This document shows positions 22,085 to 34,149 of a stretch of 64,000 nucleotides of DNA, piece after piece. The stretch covers positions 38,414,001-38,478,000 of the forward strand of contig JAFFJZ010000004.1 of NCBI GenBank assembly GCA_018340375.1, written 5' to 3'. This DNA comes from Gonatopus flavifemur. Its lineage: Eukaryota; Arthropoda; Insecta; Hymenoptera; Dryinidae. Both the position numbers and the translations under genes were made by a program. Position 1 is the first letter of the stretch. Each line of letters begins with the position of its first letter. The notes below the pieces were generated by a model that had not been told where the DNA came from, did no database searches, and saw only the letters and a program-made list of their open reading frames with translations.

Positions 22085-22430
22085 AAACCTGGCATATAAG
22101 AGTTTTTGAGGTCGCTGATTCCGAATCTACAGTCAGATTGGGAAAATTCAACATGGCGAATCCAATATGGCGGGCTCAAATGGTGAAATTCTCCGAGTTC
22201 CTTGAAAATTCTTTTCCAGGGGTTTTCAGGGTCGCTGATCACGGATCTGTTGCCAGATTTCGGGAATTCAACATGACGGATTTGATATGGCGAGTTTAAA
22301 TGCTCAAATTCACCGAATTTCCTGAAAATTTTTTCCTGAGGGGTTTTCAAGGTCACTGATTTCAAATCTGTATTCAGATTTGGAAAATTCCATATAGCGG
22401 TTCCAACACGACGGATTTTCATTTTCAAAT
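22085..22430. repeat. Transib subterminal repeats
   Basis: About three units of roughly 115 bp share GGTCGCTGAT, then ATCTG...CAGATT and AATTCAACATGGCGGAT. The same phrases recur at 26150-26265 (inverted), 11980-12240, 61660-61860 and, without transposase, at 41734-42430. Confidence 0.75.
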
Positions 22431-22454
22431 CCATTGAATTCCCTTTGGCTCTTC

Positions 22455-22679
22455 CACAGTAAAAAATTTTTCGTCATTGTGTAAAGTGTTAAAACTTGTG
22501 TGTTGAATATTTAACATTCTAGAGTGTTGATTCAACACAATCGTTGTGTTGACACAAACGATTGTGTTGAATCCATTTGTGTTAACACAATGATTGTGTT
22601 GAATCAACACTCGCAAATGTGGAATATTTGACACACAAATTTTAACACTTTACACAATGACGAAAAATTTTTTACTGTG
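22455..22679. mobile_element. 225-bp palindromic MITE, CACAGTAAAAAA ends
   Basis: CACAGTAAAAAATTTTTCGT and the inverted right end match for about 40 bp; the core is a palindrome of ATTGTGTTGA/TCAACACAAT words. TC lies outside both ends. It sits in the Transib 3' region, so it inserted later. Confidence 0.88.
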
Positions 22680-23275
22680 TCACTAAGAGGTTTTTGGGAT
22701 CGCTGGTTTCGAATTCGATGTCCAAATTCCTCATTTAAAATGGTGAGACCTACATGATTTCCGAAGATTTGAAATAAAATCCTGTGTTTGGTGGTGGCCA
22801 AGGTTGTTAATTCTACACATTAGGTACAAAATTTGAAATTCAAGATGATGGAATCGATATGATATCCAAAATTATTGAAATTCATGAAGTGTGCGAGAAC
22901 AATGTTATTTAGAGTTTTTTAGGCTGCTAATTACGAATGATTAATGAATTTTTTGTCGAAAGTTGTCTTTTTCTTACAGAAAAAATTCTATAAGATACCT
23001 TCCAAATACACACACTTTACTTTTTTGAAGCAACGACAATTCAGTTATACAACTTGATTCACGGCTAAGATTCGCTGCAGTTATGCACCCAGGATGTGCC
23101 ACAAGGAGGCTCCTAGTCCGAATTTACATCCCGTATTTTTTTATTTACTTTTTTTTGTATTTTTTCTATCACTTATTTTTTGTATTTTTTTTTGTCTTTT
23201 TTTCATTTTTGTCTTTTTTTTTGTTTTTTTTGTGGTTTCGTTAACATTTTCCAATCATTTATAATTAATATGTAT

Positions 23276-25421
23276 TCAATCATTATCACTGATTTCTTCA
23301 TCAGATAATTCTACCCCATCTAACAATCCATTGAAAGAATTAAATTCAGTCTGTTCCACATCTCCTGTTTTGCACTCATCATTATCATCATCATCACTAT
23401 CTCTGTCATCTATCGAAAGTAGCTGTCTGACTTCCACTGGTAATGGCAATCGTTTTCTTCTGCGAATTCGAGATATGATACTCATGTTGGATACAATTGG
23501 ATCAGAGGAATCCATCATGCGATAGAACAAATCTTCCAAATTCGCTTCCCTGCTACAATGTCTACATGGTTGAGTCTAAAACTTTTATAGTCTTTATTAC
23601 GAGATTCAGATGCCTCTTCTCCAAACATACCTACTGGTAGAACACAGTATTTCATTATGTCTCCAGCATGAATCAATATCTTATGAACTGTGGATGGCAT
23701 AGGGTACCATGGATAAAGGGAAATATATAATTTCGCTGTATCCATACAGAACTCTTGGAATTTTTTTACGTTGACAGGGAGTTGGCAAGAAAGAGAAATG
23801 AGAATAATTTTAAAGTTATGCACCAACTGATAATCAATGTTCAAGCAGTCAGCGAAAACATCTGCATTTTGGAGTGCTCTACGCGCCGTGTTTCCATCAT
23901 TAGTACTACCACTACCACCTGATTTTGGTTCATCGACTATTAGACCTAATTTATCATGTAAGGATTTTTGTATTTGAGCTTTTTGTTCTGCAAACAGCTT
24001 TTTCTGCTCATAAGTTCTGACCTGCCACTTTTTAATATTCATTCGATAGGCTATGTGCAACATTTGAACAATCTAATCCATGCATGTAACGGACTAACAC
24101 CATACTGAAGTGAGTTCTGATCAGGAAGAAAAGTGTTTGTTTGCCCAAGAATATTCTCTATAATATTGAATTGTTTTGGAGTAGATTTGCAAATAGGGCA
24201 GCTCTGTAAGGATTTGGTGTTTGTTAAGATTTGCAATACCTTTCCATCAATCAAAGTTAAATGTATAGAAAAATGGATTCTTATTTCATGGCCACTGCTC
24301 ATCACGATACTCAAGGTATTTAATTGATCAATTTGATTTTGAATTTCCAATTTTTGGGACAGAATCACTTCCGCTGATTCTTTGATAAATTCTAATTTAA
24401 TAGGACGACAAAATCTTGGAGATTGTGAAGCATTATTGTACCAAATTACCTCTCCATTTTGGCATGTTAATTGTAAAGGAATCAGTGTGGTTGCAAAAAT
24501 ATTTTCATCATTTGAGCCGACATTATCTGAACCAATAATAAAACGTTGCTTATACCTTGAATGACCACTGCTACCATCGAATCCCCAAGAACATGTTAAA
24601 ACAAATTCTGATTCTGTTAATGCATATGTATCCATCACTCTCAGTAAAACTTCTTCTTGCATTTCGACTATTCGTTTACTTGTATGGTTCAATAGTGATT
24701 GAACGGAAACCTGTGCTATATGTTCATTTATCAGAATGTCATCTTTTGGTGGTCTCAAAATATTTTTAGTTTCTCTTAAGTTATTGTAAGCTGGCCATAT
24801 GTCAGCTCCGCAATTCTTAGATTCTTGACGTATAGCATTGGATGTCTCCTTTGATAAAGATTGATCTAATAGAAAAACTAGAGCTCCTAAAGGAGTTTTC
24901 TTTATAATTGAAGACGGTGCCATATTCATTAATTTCATCACCTTAGAAGCACGAGAGGGACTTTTTGTTATTTCATTTAGTATTACCTTCACATCATTTT
25001 GTCCAGATACATTAGCTGCATGACGTGCAGCCGATAGAAGTCTTTGTGGATCATTAGCATTGGCAGCACTAATAGCTGAAACATATCGTCTTTTTGATCT
25101 ATCAGACTTCTCCGTGTAATCAAGAGATTTTCTACCAGGACCTGCTACTGAGGAGCTGAATATAAAATCAGGTAAAACAAATTCAGAATCAAGCCATTTT
25201 TTATTTTTCAAAAGAAATCTATCAGTCATTCTATTTGCAGCTTCAAATTTTATATCCCGTTTTCTTTTGATAGTTGATAATGCAAGCTTAAGACAATCTA
25301 TATTTTTTTTATCAAAATCACTTACGTTTTCATTGAGCTTATTTAATATGTATGTAACAACTGAATCTTTTTTTGGTGAATTTGAAAGCAACTCAAGAAT
25401 TTCTCTTTTGGTGAATTTCAT
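23276..25421 (-). pseudogene. Transib (RAG1-like) transposase, two frameshifts
   Basis: This is a DDE recombinase of the Transib group, from which the RAG1 core derives. The start at 25421 (MKFTKREILELL) is preferred; the frame is open from 25454. The first block (to 24051) holds WGFDGSSGHSRYKQRF (first catalytic Asp, about residue 293 of the open frame), FCRPIKLEFIKES, LTLIDGKVLQIL (second Asp, about 403), CPICKS (zinc-binding pair) and LHAWIRLF. A one-base shift near 24064 leads to LHIAYRMNIKKW, NDGNTARRAL, YPWYPMPSTVHKILIH and FGEEASESRNKD (third acidic residue). A second shift near 23545 leads to MMDSSDPIVS and an acidic tail. Transib usually has CDG at the first Asp; here it is FDG. Inactive as it stands, but little decayed. 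Confidence 0.88.
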
Positions 25422-25626
25422 TTTATGCACATGAAACGAAACTTTCACATTCACCAGCTGCTATAAATTGAATCGACTCTTACAAAAATGAAAAAGACTG
25501 AATATTGATGAAATGCTCACTTTATCCTGAAAGATGAGGTTCATGTGATAAACTAAGTGCCATTAACCGAACTTCTCCGATAATCTTTGTATAGCATATA
25601 ACGCATCAGAATCATAAGCGAAGAGT

Positions 25627-26013
25627 AATGTTGCCGCGAGCCGCAAAATAAGCCGTAACGAATTCCAGGTTTTAAATTATCTGAATCCAAAGTGACCTGC
25701 TCTTTAGTCAACGAAATTGCCCCAAAATCCAATTTATCAGACCTTCAACTGAATTTGAAGGTTCAAATTGTGATATATCTTTATTGAAAAAAGTTTTAAA
25801 TCAATCTATACTCGAGCTGGACCTATGCTGTTGGATGTAGAAATCGGTTGCAAATTCAAATTACAGAACTACGAGTTTATATGAACTTTTGAATGAGACT
25901 ATAGGACCATCCAACCAAGTATTCAGACAATTTTCACGTCTCATAGTCCTATTTGAATCCAGTTGAAATCTAAAGCTCGTTACGGCTCGTTTTGCGGCTC
26001 GCGGCAACACTAG
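25627..26013. mobile_element. hAT-like MITE, TARTGTTGCC ends
   Basis: TAATGTTGCCGCGAGCCGC at the left is matched for about 35 bp by the inverted right end. GCGAAGAG and GCGAAGAA flank it (8-bp duplication, one mismatch). It has no ORF and inserted into the Transib 5' region. Confidence 0.8.
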
Positions 26014-26815
26014 CGAAGAACCTTCCCAACACACACAAATACTGGCGTTTCAAAGGACCATTAAAGGGCCGCTATCAGCATCGTTGGACCATTGATGGTC
26101 CATTAAAACGGCAACAATTGGTGTTTATGGGGTTAAGAAAATTTGATGAATTTTCAAATTTTATTCCGCCATATTGGATCCGCCATCTTGAATTTGCAAA
26201 ATCTGACCTCAGATTCATAATCAGCAACCCTAAAAACCTCTGTACACCAGAATCCAGACGGTTCTAATGAAATTTTCAATTTTACCACTTGTTCAAATAT
26301 TTGTCCCATTGACGTAACGAGTTTTCATTCACATTAAATACGATTTTTCTGACTTCTGAATGAAAACGGGCAAAAGGGGCATATCCACAGTGTTGAGAAC
26401 TCTTTCACGAAAAGTTTGGTATATCATTCTGTCCATTTGGAAGTGGAAGCTCGGGGAAGGTTCAATTCAAAGGTACAGAAGTGCAGTAAAACCTAATGAA
26501 ATGAGACAAACTGAAATGATTAGACTAAAAATATAGCATGGAAAATGTTATTTCTTTACAAATATCATTAGAATTATGCAATTACAAGATAAATATGCAC
26601 TGCTGCAATGTCTAGAGAAATGATATTGAGTTCGGAGCATGTATAAACTCAATGACAATGCATTCATTTTTCAACATAAATTTGAAATAAAAATGTCCTT
26701 TATGAGGGACCTAAGCTACCAAAAGTAACAATATTTTGTGATTCAGTGTGTCAAAGTATATGGAAACAAATTATGATGTTTATATTTAATTTCAATCAAT
26801 TTGAAAAAGAATCGT

Positions 26816-26850
26816 TTTTGGCCACGCAACTAGATTTCTGGCCCACTGTG
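26816..26850 (-). repeat. Transib right terminal inverted repeat
   Basis: Read inward on the minus strand it is CACAGTGGGCCAG, 12 bases, GTGGCCAAAA. Both blocks and the spacing equal the left end while the spacer differs. Confidence 0.9.
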
Positions 26851-26855
26851 GTATG

Positions 26856-28520
26856 CTCTAAGGTTTGCCCTCTTGAAGGGTTACGCGGAGTTAGTGGGAG
26901 AGTGACAATAAATCGTATGTTTTACTATAACTCCTCCACGTTCCGAATTCGAAGAAGGGAACTAATTATTGAATCATTGAATTCTGATGATTGAATTTTC
27001 ACGAAAGAGAACAATCGATATTGATAACTGATTGATCTGTTGAGGGGAATGTCTCTCTCTATTAACTCTACGGGGTTAATTTAAATGAGAGACAAAGTTC
27101 TTGATATTTGACGAAATTCTTATGCTGAATATATATACATCATAAGAATCTCGTCAAATATTAAGAAATATATATATTCTAATGTGACATTCCAAATAAT
27201 TCAAGTAGTTATCAGAATTTGAAAGATGATGAATTTAAAAAGACCAGAAATACCCTTGGAGGCTTAAGGATATGATTAGTCAGGATATTTATATTTACCC
27301 TTAAAAATTGGTGAATGTTTCAATTATCCTTCAATATGAAACCTTTTGAGGAGTTTTTTAATAGGAATCCTGTATACCTTAAAGATATCAGATGTGTTGA
27401 CGTGTCGAAAATGATACGCAGAAACAGGCTGGAATGGAAAAAAACCGCACAGAAACCGGTAGAAATAGTTTGATTCTTATGTCGATTTCACCCTGTTTCT
27501 GCCTAGCATTTGCGGCAAGGAAAATACTCAAAAATGGTTTGTCCAAATGGAAAAAATCAATCAGGCAGACCATCTGTTGGTATAGAACAAGGTCTGGCTC
27601 GTAAATTTTTCCTCTTTTATCCAGTTAACTTTGAATATTTTGAGCAGAAAGATGAATCCTAGCAGTTCTTGGGACAGCAACTGAGCAGAACCGGGCAGAT
27701 CCGAGCAGGTTCCTGCCCAGACCTGCATGGTTCTGTCGGTTTTTGTCCCAGGAACTGCTAGGATCCGCTTGGCATTTTCAGGAACTTTAGCGTTCACGGG
27801 ATGCTCTTAAAACGTATACGTAAGGAAACTGCAGGAATGATATTTTCATTGTGAAAAGATATTTGTAAACTTCCCAAGGAATTGGAGAGTCTTCAGAGGA
27901 AACATGTTTCATAAGTTAATAATGAAAGATCATTTTCACTTATCAAAAGTCGCTTAAAATAGTATGGAGTTTGGATAATCACGAATTACTGTGTTCGTAA
28001 CGTACATATTTAATAACCTACAAATCCGTAAAAAAAGAAACCTCTAGAAACATTCAGTGAACGTATTTGACTGTTTATTTACGTCTAATGGACATCTTCA
28101 GAGGTTTGTATTCTCTTGGAGATACGAGGAAGAATGCATGTGAATAATTGGAATAATTGAAGACTCAAATTTCTAACTATCAAATTTATTCTTCATGATA
28201 TTAACAAAAGCAATACATATCAAGTCGTCAGTATGACAGTTTTTGATTCCATTTACACAGAATATTGATAAATTATATTATCTGATTAGTTTCAAAACTT
28301 ATAACATCAACAGTGCATCAGATATGAAAGCTCCTGCAATACAAGCAATACATGGGGAAGGGGTTGCCTCGACAAAAAGTTAAGCAGATATAAATTATGC
28401 AGCATTGAAATAATTGATAATAAAGGATGAATTCTAAATCGAATGAGAAGGCATAGAAATAGAAAGCGAGATTCATGTTATATATTAGTCGATGATTTTT
28501 CGGTATGAATATCAACAATG
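26856..28520. other. No gene; small inverted repeat at 27655-27774
   Basis: ATCCTAGCAGTTCTTGGGAC at 27655 is inverted at 27754-27774 (GTCCCAGGAACTGCTAGGAT), with AGAAACAGG/CCTGTTTCT-type words around 27420-27500 and CCTGCCCAGACCTG words between. It is probably a short non-autonomous element. The remainder is A+T-rich without signals. Confidence 0.5.
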
Positions 28521-28521
28521 A

Positions 28522-30190
28522 TTATGGTAACCGATCTTTACGACCTCCTCCTCGATCTTTTGCACCTGCAAGCCATTTGCTAGTAATATTTCCAATTTCA
28601 TGGGTATTGGTTCCCCGGAACTGTGTGAAGATCACATCTAAAATAAAAATACGTCAAAATAAGTTAGAAATATATGAGAAACACATTAATTTGGATTATT
28701 ATACAAAACGTTGACGTTAATTTCAGTACACACAACTCACCATGCATGTACTTGTAAAGTTTTGTAGCACTGAAATTATTTTCCTGATGTCCTCTTGTCA
28801 ACCGACCTTTGAAACTAAATTGAAGCTGTAGTGCTTTCGACATCAAAATACTTAATATTCGTGTTATTGATTGATGTACTTTCGGTCTCTGATGGTTTGG
28901 ATAATGGCGTGTTTGAATTTGTCATCAAGTTTACAATAGCATCATGGTTCAGTCTGATCTCTTGCAGAATGCTATATTTAGCATTCGCAATTTTGGCACT
29001 TAATCGCTTTTCCATAGCTGAATCTTTGCGTCCCTGGATTGAATTCTGTTTCTCACCTATACAAGAATTTTGAACCGATGTTAGTATTTATTGCCAGTTT
29101 CAAAGAGATACCACCGCACCGACTTGGTAAGAAGTCTTTCGGTAAAATTACTCCGAACTGAAGAGGGAGAATACATGCGAACGTACCGTTTTTCAAGAAT
29201 CTATTACAAAACACTGGCTGAAGGCTGAAGATACATTAATGGAATAAAACACATCTTGAAATATACTTTTCGAACTATTTTCACAATTTTTTTGAAACAA
29301 AAATATTTGAAAATGATGGAGCTACAGCTGCTGGAAGTTGGTATCTCGTTTTTGCGCCGTGCAGCCTGCGGGTCTCAATTTTTATCTAAAATCAAAAATT
29401 CTATCTTCGAAATATGTAGAAACACACAATTCGACGGAGCAAAAAAATTGAAAATTCAGGAACATTTTGACAGAAAACACTGTTTTTGTTGAAAAATTGA
29501 AAAAAACTAATGTAAATAAATTTTCTTCGTTTCTCTCTTCGTCAAGTTGGGCGTTTTCACATATTCTGAGGATAGAGTTTTGGTATTTCAATTTTAAATG
29601 AAAATTGAGACCTGTAGGCTGCACGGCGCAAAAACGAGGTATCAACTCGTAGCTGCGCCATTTTTGAATATTTTTGTTTCAAAAAATTGTAGACATAGTT
29701 CACACATAGTTCATATTCGAGGATGTACTTCATTTTATCAATGTATCTTCAGCCAATTTTTGGTAATAAATTCTTAAAAACAAGGTATATTCACTTGCAC
29801 TCTCCTCCTGAATACGTGCAAAAGTTCGAAGTTTTCAAGAATTGATCGGTAATACTTCATCTATTGCTGTATAGAACCCGAATTTCAGATTTTTCAGAAT
29901 ATTTCTTTTTTCGAAATTTTGGAGTGGAATCAAATCTTTGATTGTATTGTTCTCTTTCTTTTCTCTGAATATTCTTTTCAGGAATCCTGAATACTTACTC
30001 GGATTGAAGGGAAAAGTGATGCATAATTTATGAAAATACTTTTTTGCTTCCTCGTTAGAGGGAAGCTTTGTGATCGTTTCCGAAGGCTGAAATTTTTTTT
30101 GCCTCGAAAACGAAAATCTCTTAGGCCGAAATGTTTGTCTCAGCTTGGGGAAAATTTTTGGTTCCGCGTCTGTCTGTCTGTCAATCTGTG

Positions 30191-30222
<32 letters not shown>

Positions 30223-32514
30223 CGTGCGCGTGTGCGAGTGCGTGTGCGTGCGTGCGTGTGTACGTGTGTGTATATGTGACAAATTTGTGTACGCGTATAT
30301 CTTCCGTTCCTATCATCCGATCGTGATGAAATTTCCACCACAGTCGTATGCAGTGTTGATTGTGGTCCCATATAAGTTTCAAGCCGATCGTTACAGGAGA
30401 ACGGGAAGGGCGAGCAAAAATGTTTCAAAAAATCGTGATTTTGTGTACGCGCATATCTCTGCTTCCTGTTATCACATTCTTTTTTCAAATTCGAAATATT
30501 AAAGCTTCGAAATATTTTTCAACAATAACGAGGAAGCAATGTGCCAATTGGCAGAGTTTTTTTTGTATAAACCAAGAAACACGCAAAAAAAATTGAATTC
30601 GCTGTGGCAGCTACTCACTTTTTAACTCGACTTCTCCACTGCTACAGCTAGAATAATTGTAGCTTTAGCTATTTCTTAATTACTACAATAAGAAATCGTA
30701 GTTACCACAAAGTGAGAAGCCATGGCAGCTAAAAAATAGCTTCCCTAGCTAATGAGATATCCAAATAATAGCGAATTCTTTTTTTTCCGTAAACATTGAT
30801 TGGAAAGACTCTACGCGGAGGAAATCCTACCCAAGTGAGTACTGTAGCCCACACAACTGGCTCGTGTTATTCAAAAAACTCATTCCAACACTAGTTGAAT
30901 ACTGTCGTAACACGAATCAGTCGTGTCTCCACAGTAGAGAATAATGTAGAAAAACGAGTCTCTACTGCAGAGACACGATTGATTCGTGTTAATCAAGTAA
31001 CCAGTGATATTAAAATGATTTTTCTGCATCACTCGAGCCAGTCGTGTAGGCTAGAGTACTCACTAGTTCGGGACTTTCTCTGTGTATATAAAAACTTTGA
31101 ATTGCAAATAGTTCGAAAGGTTAGTTGAAAAGAACAGTTATATACAATTTCTTTATTCAATCAAATTTTCGAAACATTCACAATTCGAAGTTTTCACGTA
31201 CACGGAGAGAAAAGAATAGTTATATTCCCAATATAGCATGGGAATGATCACTATGTTACATGGTAACGAAGATTTTTATAGATTATAATGTATAACCTAT
31301 AGGTTATAATCAATAAAAAATCATAGTCAACAGTACTTTATAGCATTGAACTCATGTCTAGTTACATAGTACTGTCTCCAATGTAACATGATAATGCTCA
31401 TTACTATGTTAATATAGCCAATGTTACCACATAGAATCCGGGTCAAGTGACTCGCACCACTTAAAAATCTTCGTTACCATGTAACATCGTAATCATTCCC
31501 ATGTTACATTGGAGATACAACTATTATTTTCTCTCCGTGTAGGCCCATTGGAAATCAACACAAGTCATAAAGATATATATTTACCTTCAAAATAAATTGA
31601 GGAATCATTTTCATTCATATTAAAACCGTGTGCACTCTCCGAAGAGGAAGGGGAAGAAACAGTTATTTTTGATGAATTCTTTTGCTGCATCATCTGATGC
31701 CCGGGCGTTATATTTCTGAGACCTGAAGGAAATATGCAATTTATAAGAAGACAAGTGAATGAAGTGTGGTGAACAGATCGTGCAACGTAGTATTTTTCGA
31801 ATAGACTCTTCTGTGAATGTGGATTTGAGCAGGAATCGACTAACTTTCAATCTAAAAAAACATGTCCTGACTGAGATTTTTGAAAAATTTTTCACATTTC
31901 GTTCATAAAATTTTGATAAAAATTGAGTAGATGAGTAGTTGAGTTCATTTCAAAACTTACAAGAATTTCCTTACAGTACAGGAATACGGGAAAATCGAAT
32001 TATACTTGTCATAAGATTGAAAGATGGTCAACATTATTTTTCAGAAGTCTTTCCGAATGGTATATAATGAGTGATATGCGACAAGCATATTTCACTGGCT
32101 ACTAGCACACCTTTACCAATTGTTCAAATGAAAATATTTATGATATACAAGAATACGCACTTTTCTTACGAATTGATGGAGGAAGTCGTTCTTCGATTCC
32201 TAGACTCTCCGCGTTATCTGAATCTGATGGATTAGAGATTAAAGAATCTTTCTGCTGGCCGGAAAACTGTGGGAAGTCGTGTACAGTAGAATCTACAAAT
32301 GGCAAATGAAGTTAATTCTCTCAAAACATGAATTTTTGATATACTCTTCAAATATCAATTATTCAAATGCAAAACCGTTACTTCTTTCTTGATTGAATGG
32401 AGGAATATTTCGGTCATTATGCTTATTTTTTGGGCTGATCGAATGTGAGAGTCTTGGTGGTGAAGATTTCTCCTGTTGCTCAGCTATTCGCGCAAAGTTT
32501 TTGAATGGCAGAAT
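28522..32514 (-). CDS. Multi-exon host gene, DUF4806-like C-terminus (5' end not found)
   Basis: Exons read in order on the minus strand: 32514-32382, 32292-32170, 31722-31585, 29056 to about 28935 or 28815, 28825-28741 and 28637-28522. Each is bounded by AG/GT sites, and the first three junctions keep one frame in phase 1, which is hard to get by chance. The first exons encode a polar Ser/Pro/Gln-rich linker (ILPFKNFARIAEQQEKS..., QFSGQQKDSLISNPSDSD...). The fourth holds a helical stretch (MEKRLSAKIANAKYSILQEI). The last two give QFSFKGRLTRG...NNFSATKLYKYMHG and ITSKWLAGAKDRGGGRK before TAA. These resemble the conserved end of DUF4806 proteins, whose function is unknown. Between exons four and five the frame needs either a 109-bp intron (28934-28826) or a one-base correction. 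No N-terminal exon was found; MITEs fill the introns. Confidence 0.55.
29223..29754. mobile_element. 532-bp foldback MITE in an intron
   Basis: GGCTGAAGATACATT at the left and AATGTATCTTCAGCC at the right enclose inverted arms (CGTTTTTGCGCCGTGCAGCC and its inverted copy), centred near 29490. It has no coding content. Confidence 0.82.
30176..30282. repeat. (TCTG)n/(TA)n/(GT)n compound microsatellite
   Basis: TCTGTCTGTC leads into TATATATATA, then GTGTGTGTGT with GCGT variants. Open frames across it (VCVCVC or HTHTHT) are low-complexity artefacts. Confidence 0.9.
30814..31084. mobile_element. 271-bp palindromic MITE, CACAGAGAAAGTCC-type ends
   Basis: The right end read inward, CACAGAGAAAGTCCCGAACT, matches the left CGCGGAGGAAATCCTACCCA. 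Arms continue through AGTGAGTACT and ACTGGCTCGTG; TA lies on both sides. The core repeats GTCTCTAC/GTAGAGAC words. Confidence 0.78.
31201..31539. mobile_element. 339-bp MITE, CACGGAGAGAAAA ends
   Basis: Inverted arms of about 80 bp (CACGGAGAGAAAAGAATAGT..., with CATGGTAACGAAGATTTTTA in both) and TA on both sides. The inner words are ATGTTACAT/GTAACAT. No ORF. Confidence 0.88.
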
Positions 32515-32839
32515 CTAAAAATTTCAAACAATACCGCATTATTATGCACATCATTTTTCAATTCATCCAATCAAGAACCACCTGTCCCTCTACGCAGGAC
32601 AAAGTTCACAGAAACTTCTAGAAAATCAATCCAAAGAGAATTTTGTTTTGTTTGTTTTAAACCAATCTTTGTGGAATTTCCATCCTGTTGACCCAGACAT
32701 TAGGACATAGCCTCAAATAACCAAAAAACGGCTGTCGTTGAAGCTATACCAAATGAACATTTTATAGATTCATTGTGTTAAAAAACAAGTGTTGAGAATT
32801 CATGTTGAATATTATTAATTTATAAGGTGCATTAATAAT

Positions 32840-33915
32840 AAGTAAGGTGCAAGCAAAATTACAGATTCAGGGAGAAAATGTGAGCATGTTGAGATTTGCG
32901 GATGACATAGCTATATTAGCTACAAGTAGTGCTGAGTCAGAAAATACCCAGAAAGCAAAGTGCTAGAAAAGTTCGCAACAACTACCCAACAACACGGAGC
33001 AACTGTTGTTGGGAAGTTGTTAGGAGTTTGCGTCACCAAATGCGCAAGAACATGCAGCAAACTTGAAAGTTGTTGTCATGATGCTGCGAAGATGTTTGGG
33101 TACATGAAGCTATGACACGGGAGATCAAACAATTCTCCAACAACAAAGCACAAACTGGTGCAGCAGCACTGAAGCAACAGTTGCACTGCAACTTTTGCTG
33201 TCAGGGTATTCTCAACACTATGAAAACAATATTACTAGAAAACTATTGTATGAATATAAATGAGGACAAAATAAAATTCATGATTTTGACAACAGCGAAA
33301 ACATCAAGAAGAACAAAAATGAAAATAGATGCCGAGACAATTCAACAAGTGGAAGAATTTAAATATCTAGGAAGCATAATTACAGAAAACGGTAAAAGCG
33401 AACGAGATATAAGAGCAAGAATAGCACAAGGAAAACAGGCTTTCCACCAAAAGGAACAATTATTATGCTCAAAGAATATTAGCTTAGCAGTAAGGAAGAA
33501 ATTCATGAAGAGTTACGGAGCACAGCATTATGTTTGTGAAACTTGGACAATCGGAAAAACTGATCAACGAAGACTGGGAGCTTTTGAAATTTGGTGTTAT
33601 AGAAGGATGCTCAGGATAAAATGGATAGACAGAGTAAAAAATGAAGAAGCACTTGAGGAGGTATATGAAAAAATAAATCTTTTGAAACACCTCGTTACAA
33701 GAAGAAGTAATTTGATAGGACACACATTGAGACATGATAGTTTATTGAAAACAATATCAGAAGGGAAAATGAATGGTAAAACTTGTATAGGTAGACCTAG
33801 AATAAGTTATATGAAGCAAATTATACAAGATAAGATAGATAGTCGTAGATATGTAGGAATTAAGCGTTTAGCGGATCATAGACAGGGTTGGAGGATTTCA
33901 TCAAACCAGTCATAA
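32840..33915 (+). pseudogene. Non-LTR retrotransposon reverse transcriptase, 5'-truncated and interrupted
   Basis: At about 32875-32930 the frame reads ENVSMLRFADDIAILATS, the FADD active-site block of a reverse transcriptase palm. A 260-bp MITE then interrupts it. After it come MKTILLENYCMNINEDKIKFMI, VEEFKYLGSIITENGK, CETWTIGKTD, RLGAFEIWCYRRMLRI and GHTLRHDSLLKTISEGKMNG...GRPRISYMKQI. This order is common to the thumb and C-terminal part of many insect non-LTR polymerases. Joined at the target TA, the frame is continuous. The endonuclease and fingers are absent. The first ~33 codons of the 33112-33915 open frame are MITE sequence. The exact clade is not assigned. Confidence 0.82.
32947..33206. 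mobile_element. 260-bp MITE inside the reverse transcriptase
   Basis: The left end CCCAGAAAGCAAA and the inverted right end CCCTGACAGCAAAA are flanked by TA on both sides. The interior repeats CAACAACTACCCAACAAC-like words. Removing it with one TA restores the RT frame. Confidence 0.75.
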
Positions 33916-34149
33916 GACTGATTACTTCATGATGATGATAAGGTAAATTGTAAACATTCTGCCTTGAATTTCATCAGAATGTTATAAAGTCTCTTACGTA
34001 AACAATTTATTGAATTTCCTGAGATGATATTTTTTCCTGAATCCGAACTTTTGCCTAAATGAATTCCGTTTTTTTTCAATTGTTGAATAAATTTTTGATA
34101 TACATTCCCAGATTATCATTTCTTCATGTTTTGTCCGTATATGTATATA
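33916..34149. other. No gene seen
   Basis: Short spacer between the reverse transcriptase remnant and the DD41D array. Confidence 0.5.

Larger units (their letters stand above)
22025..26850 (-). mobile_element. Transib transposon, complete (copy 2)
   Basis: Both ends begin CACAGTGGGCCAG when read inward, followed after exactly 12 variable bases by GTGGCCAAAA. GTATG is duplicated directly outside both (22020-22024 and 26851-26855). Transib elements make 5-bp duplications and have CACWRTG ends, identical in style to the V(D)J recombination heptamer. The element encodes a RAG1-type transposase on the minus strand (with two frameshifts) and carries two later MITE insertions (22455-22679 and 25627-26013). 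Length is 4,826 bp including these. Confidence 0.93.

Noticed and set aside
22455..22679. MITE with CACAGTAAAAAA ends considered as a Transib derivative
   Set aside because: The first six bases match the heptamer CACAGTG but the seventh does not, the fixed CAAAA block is absent, and the duplication is 2 bp rather than 5.
29835..30488. 217-codon minus-strand frame
   Set aside because: Its middle is His/Thr/Arg low-complexity from the GT microsatellite; no domain on either side.
33112..33210. First ~33 residues of the reverse transcriptase open frame
   Set aside because: They translate the inserted MITE, not the retrotransposon.
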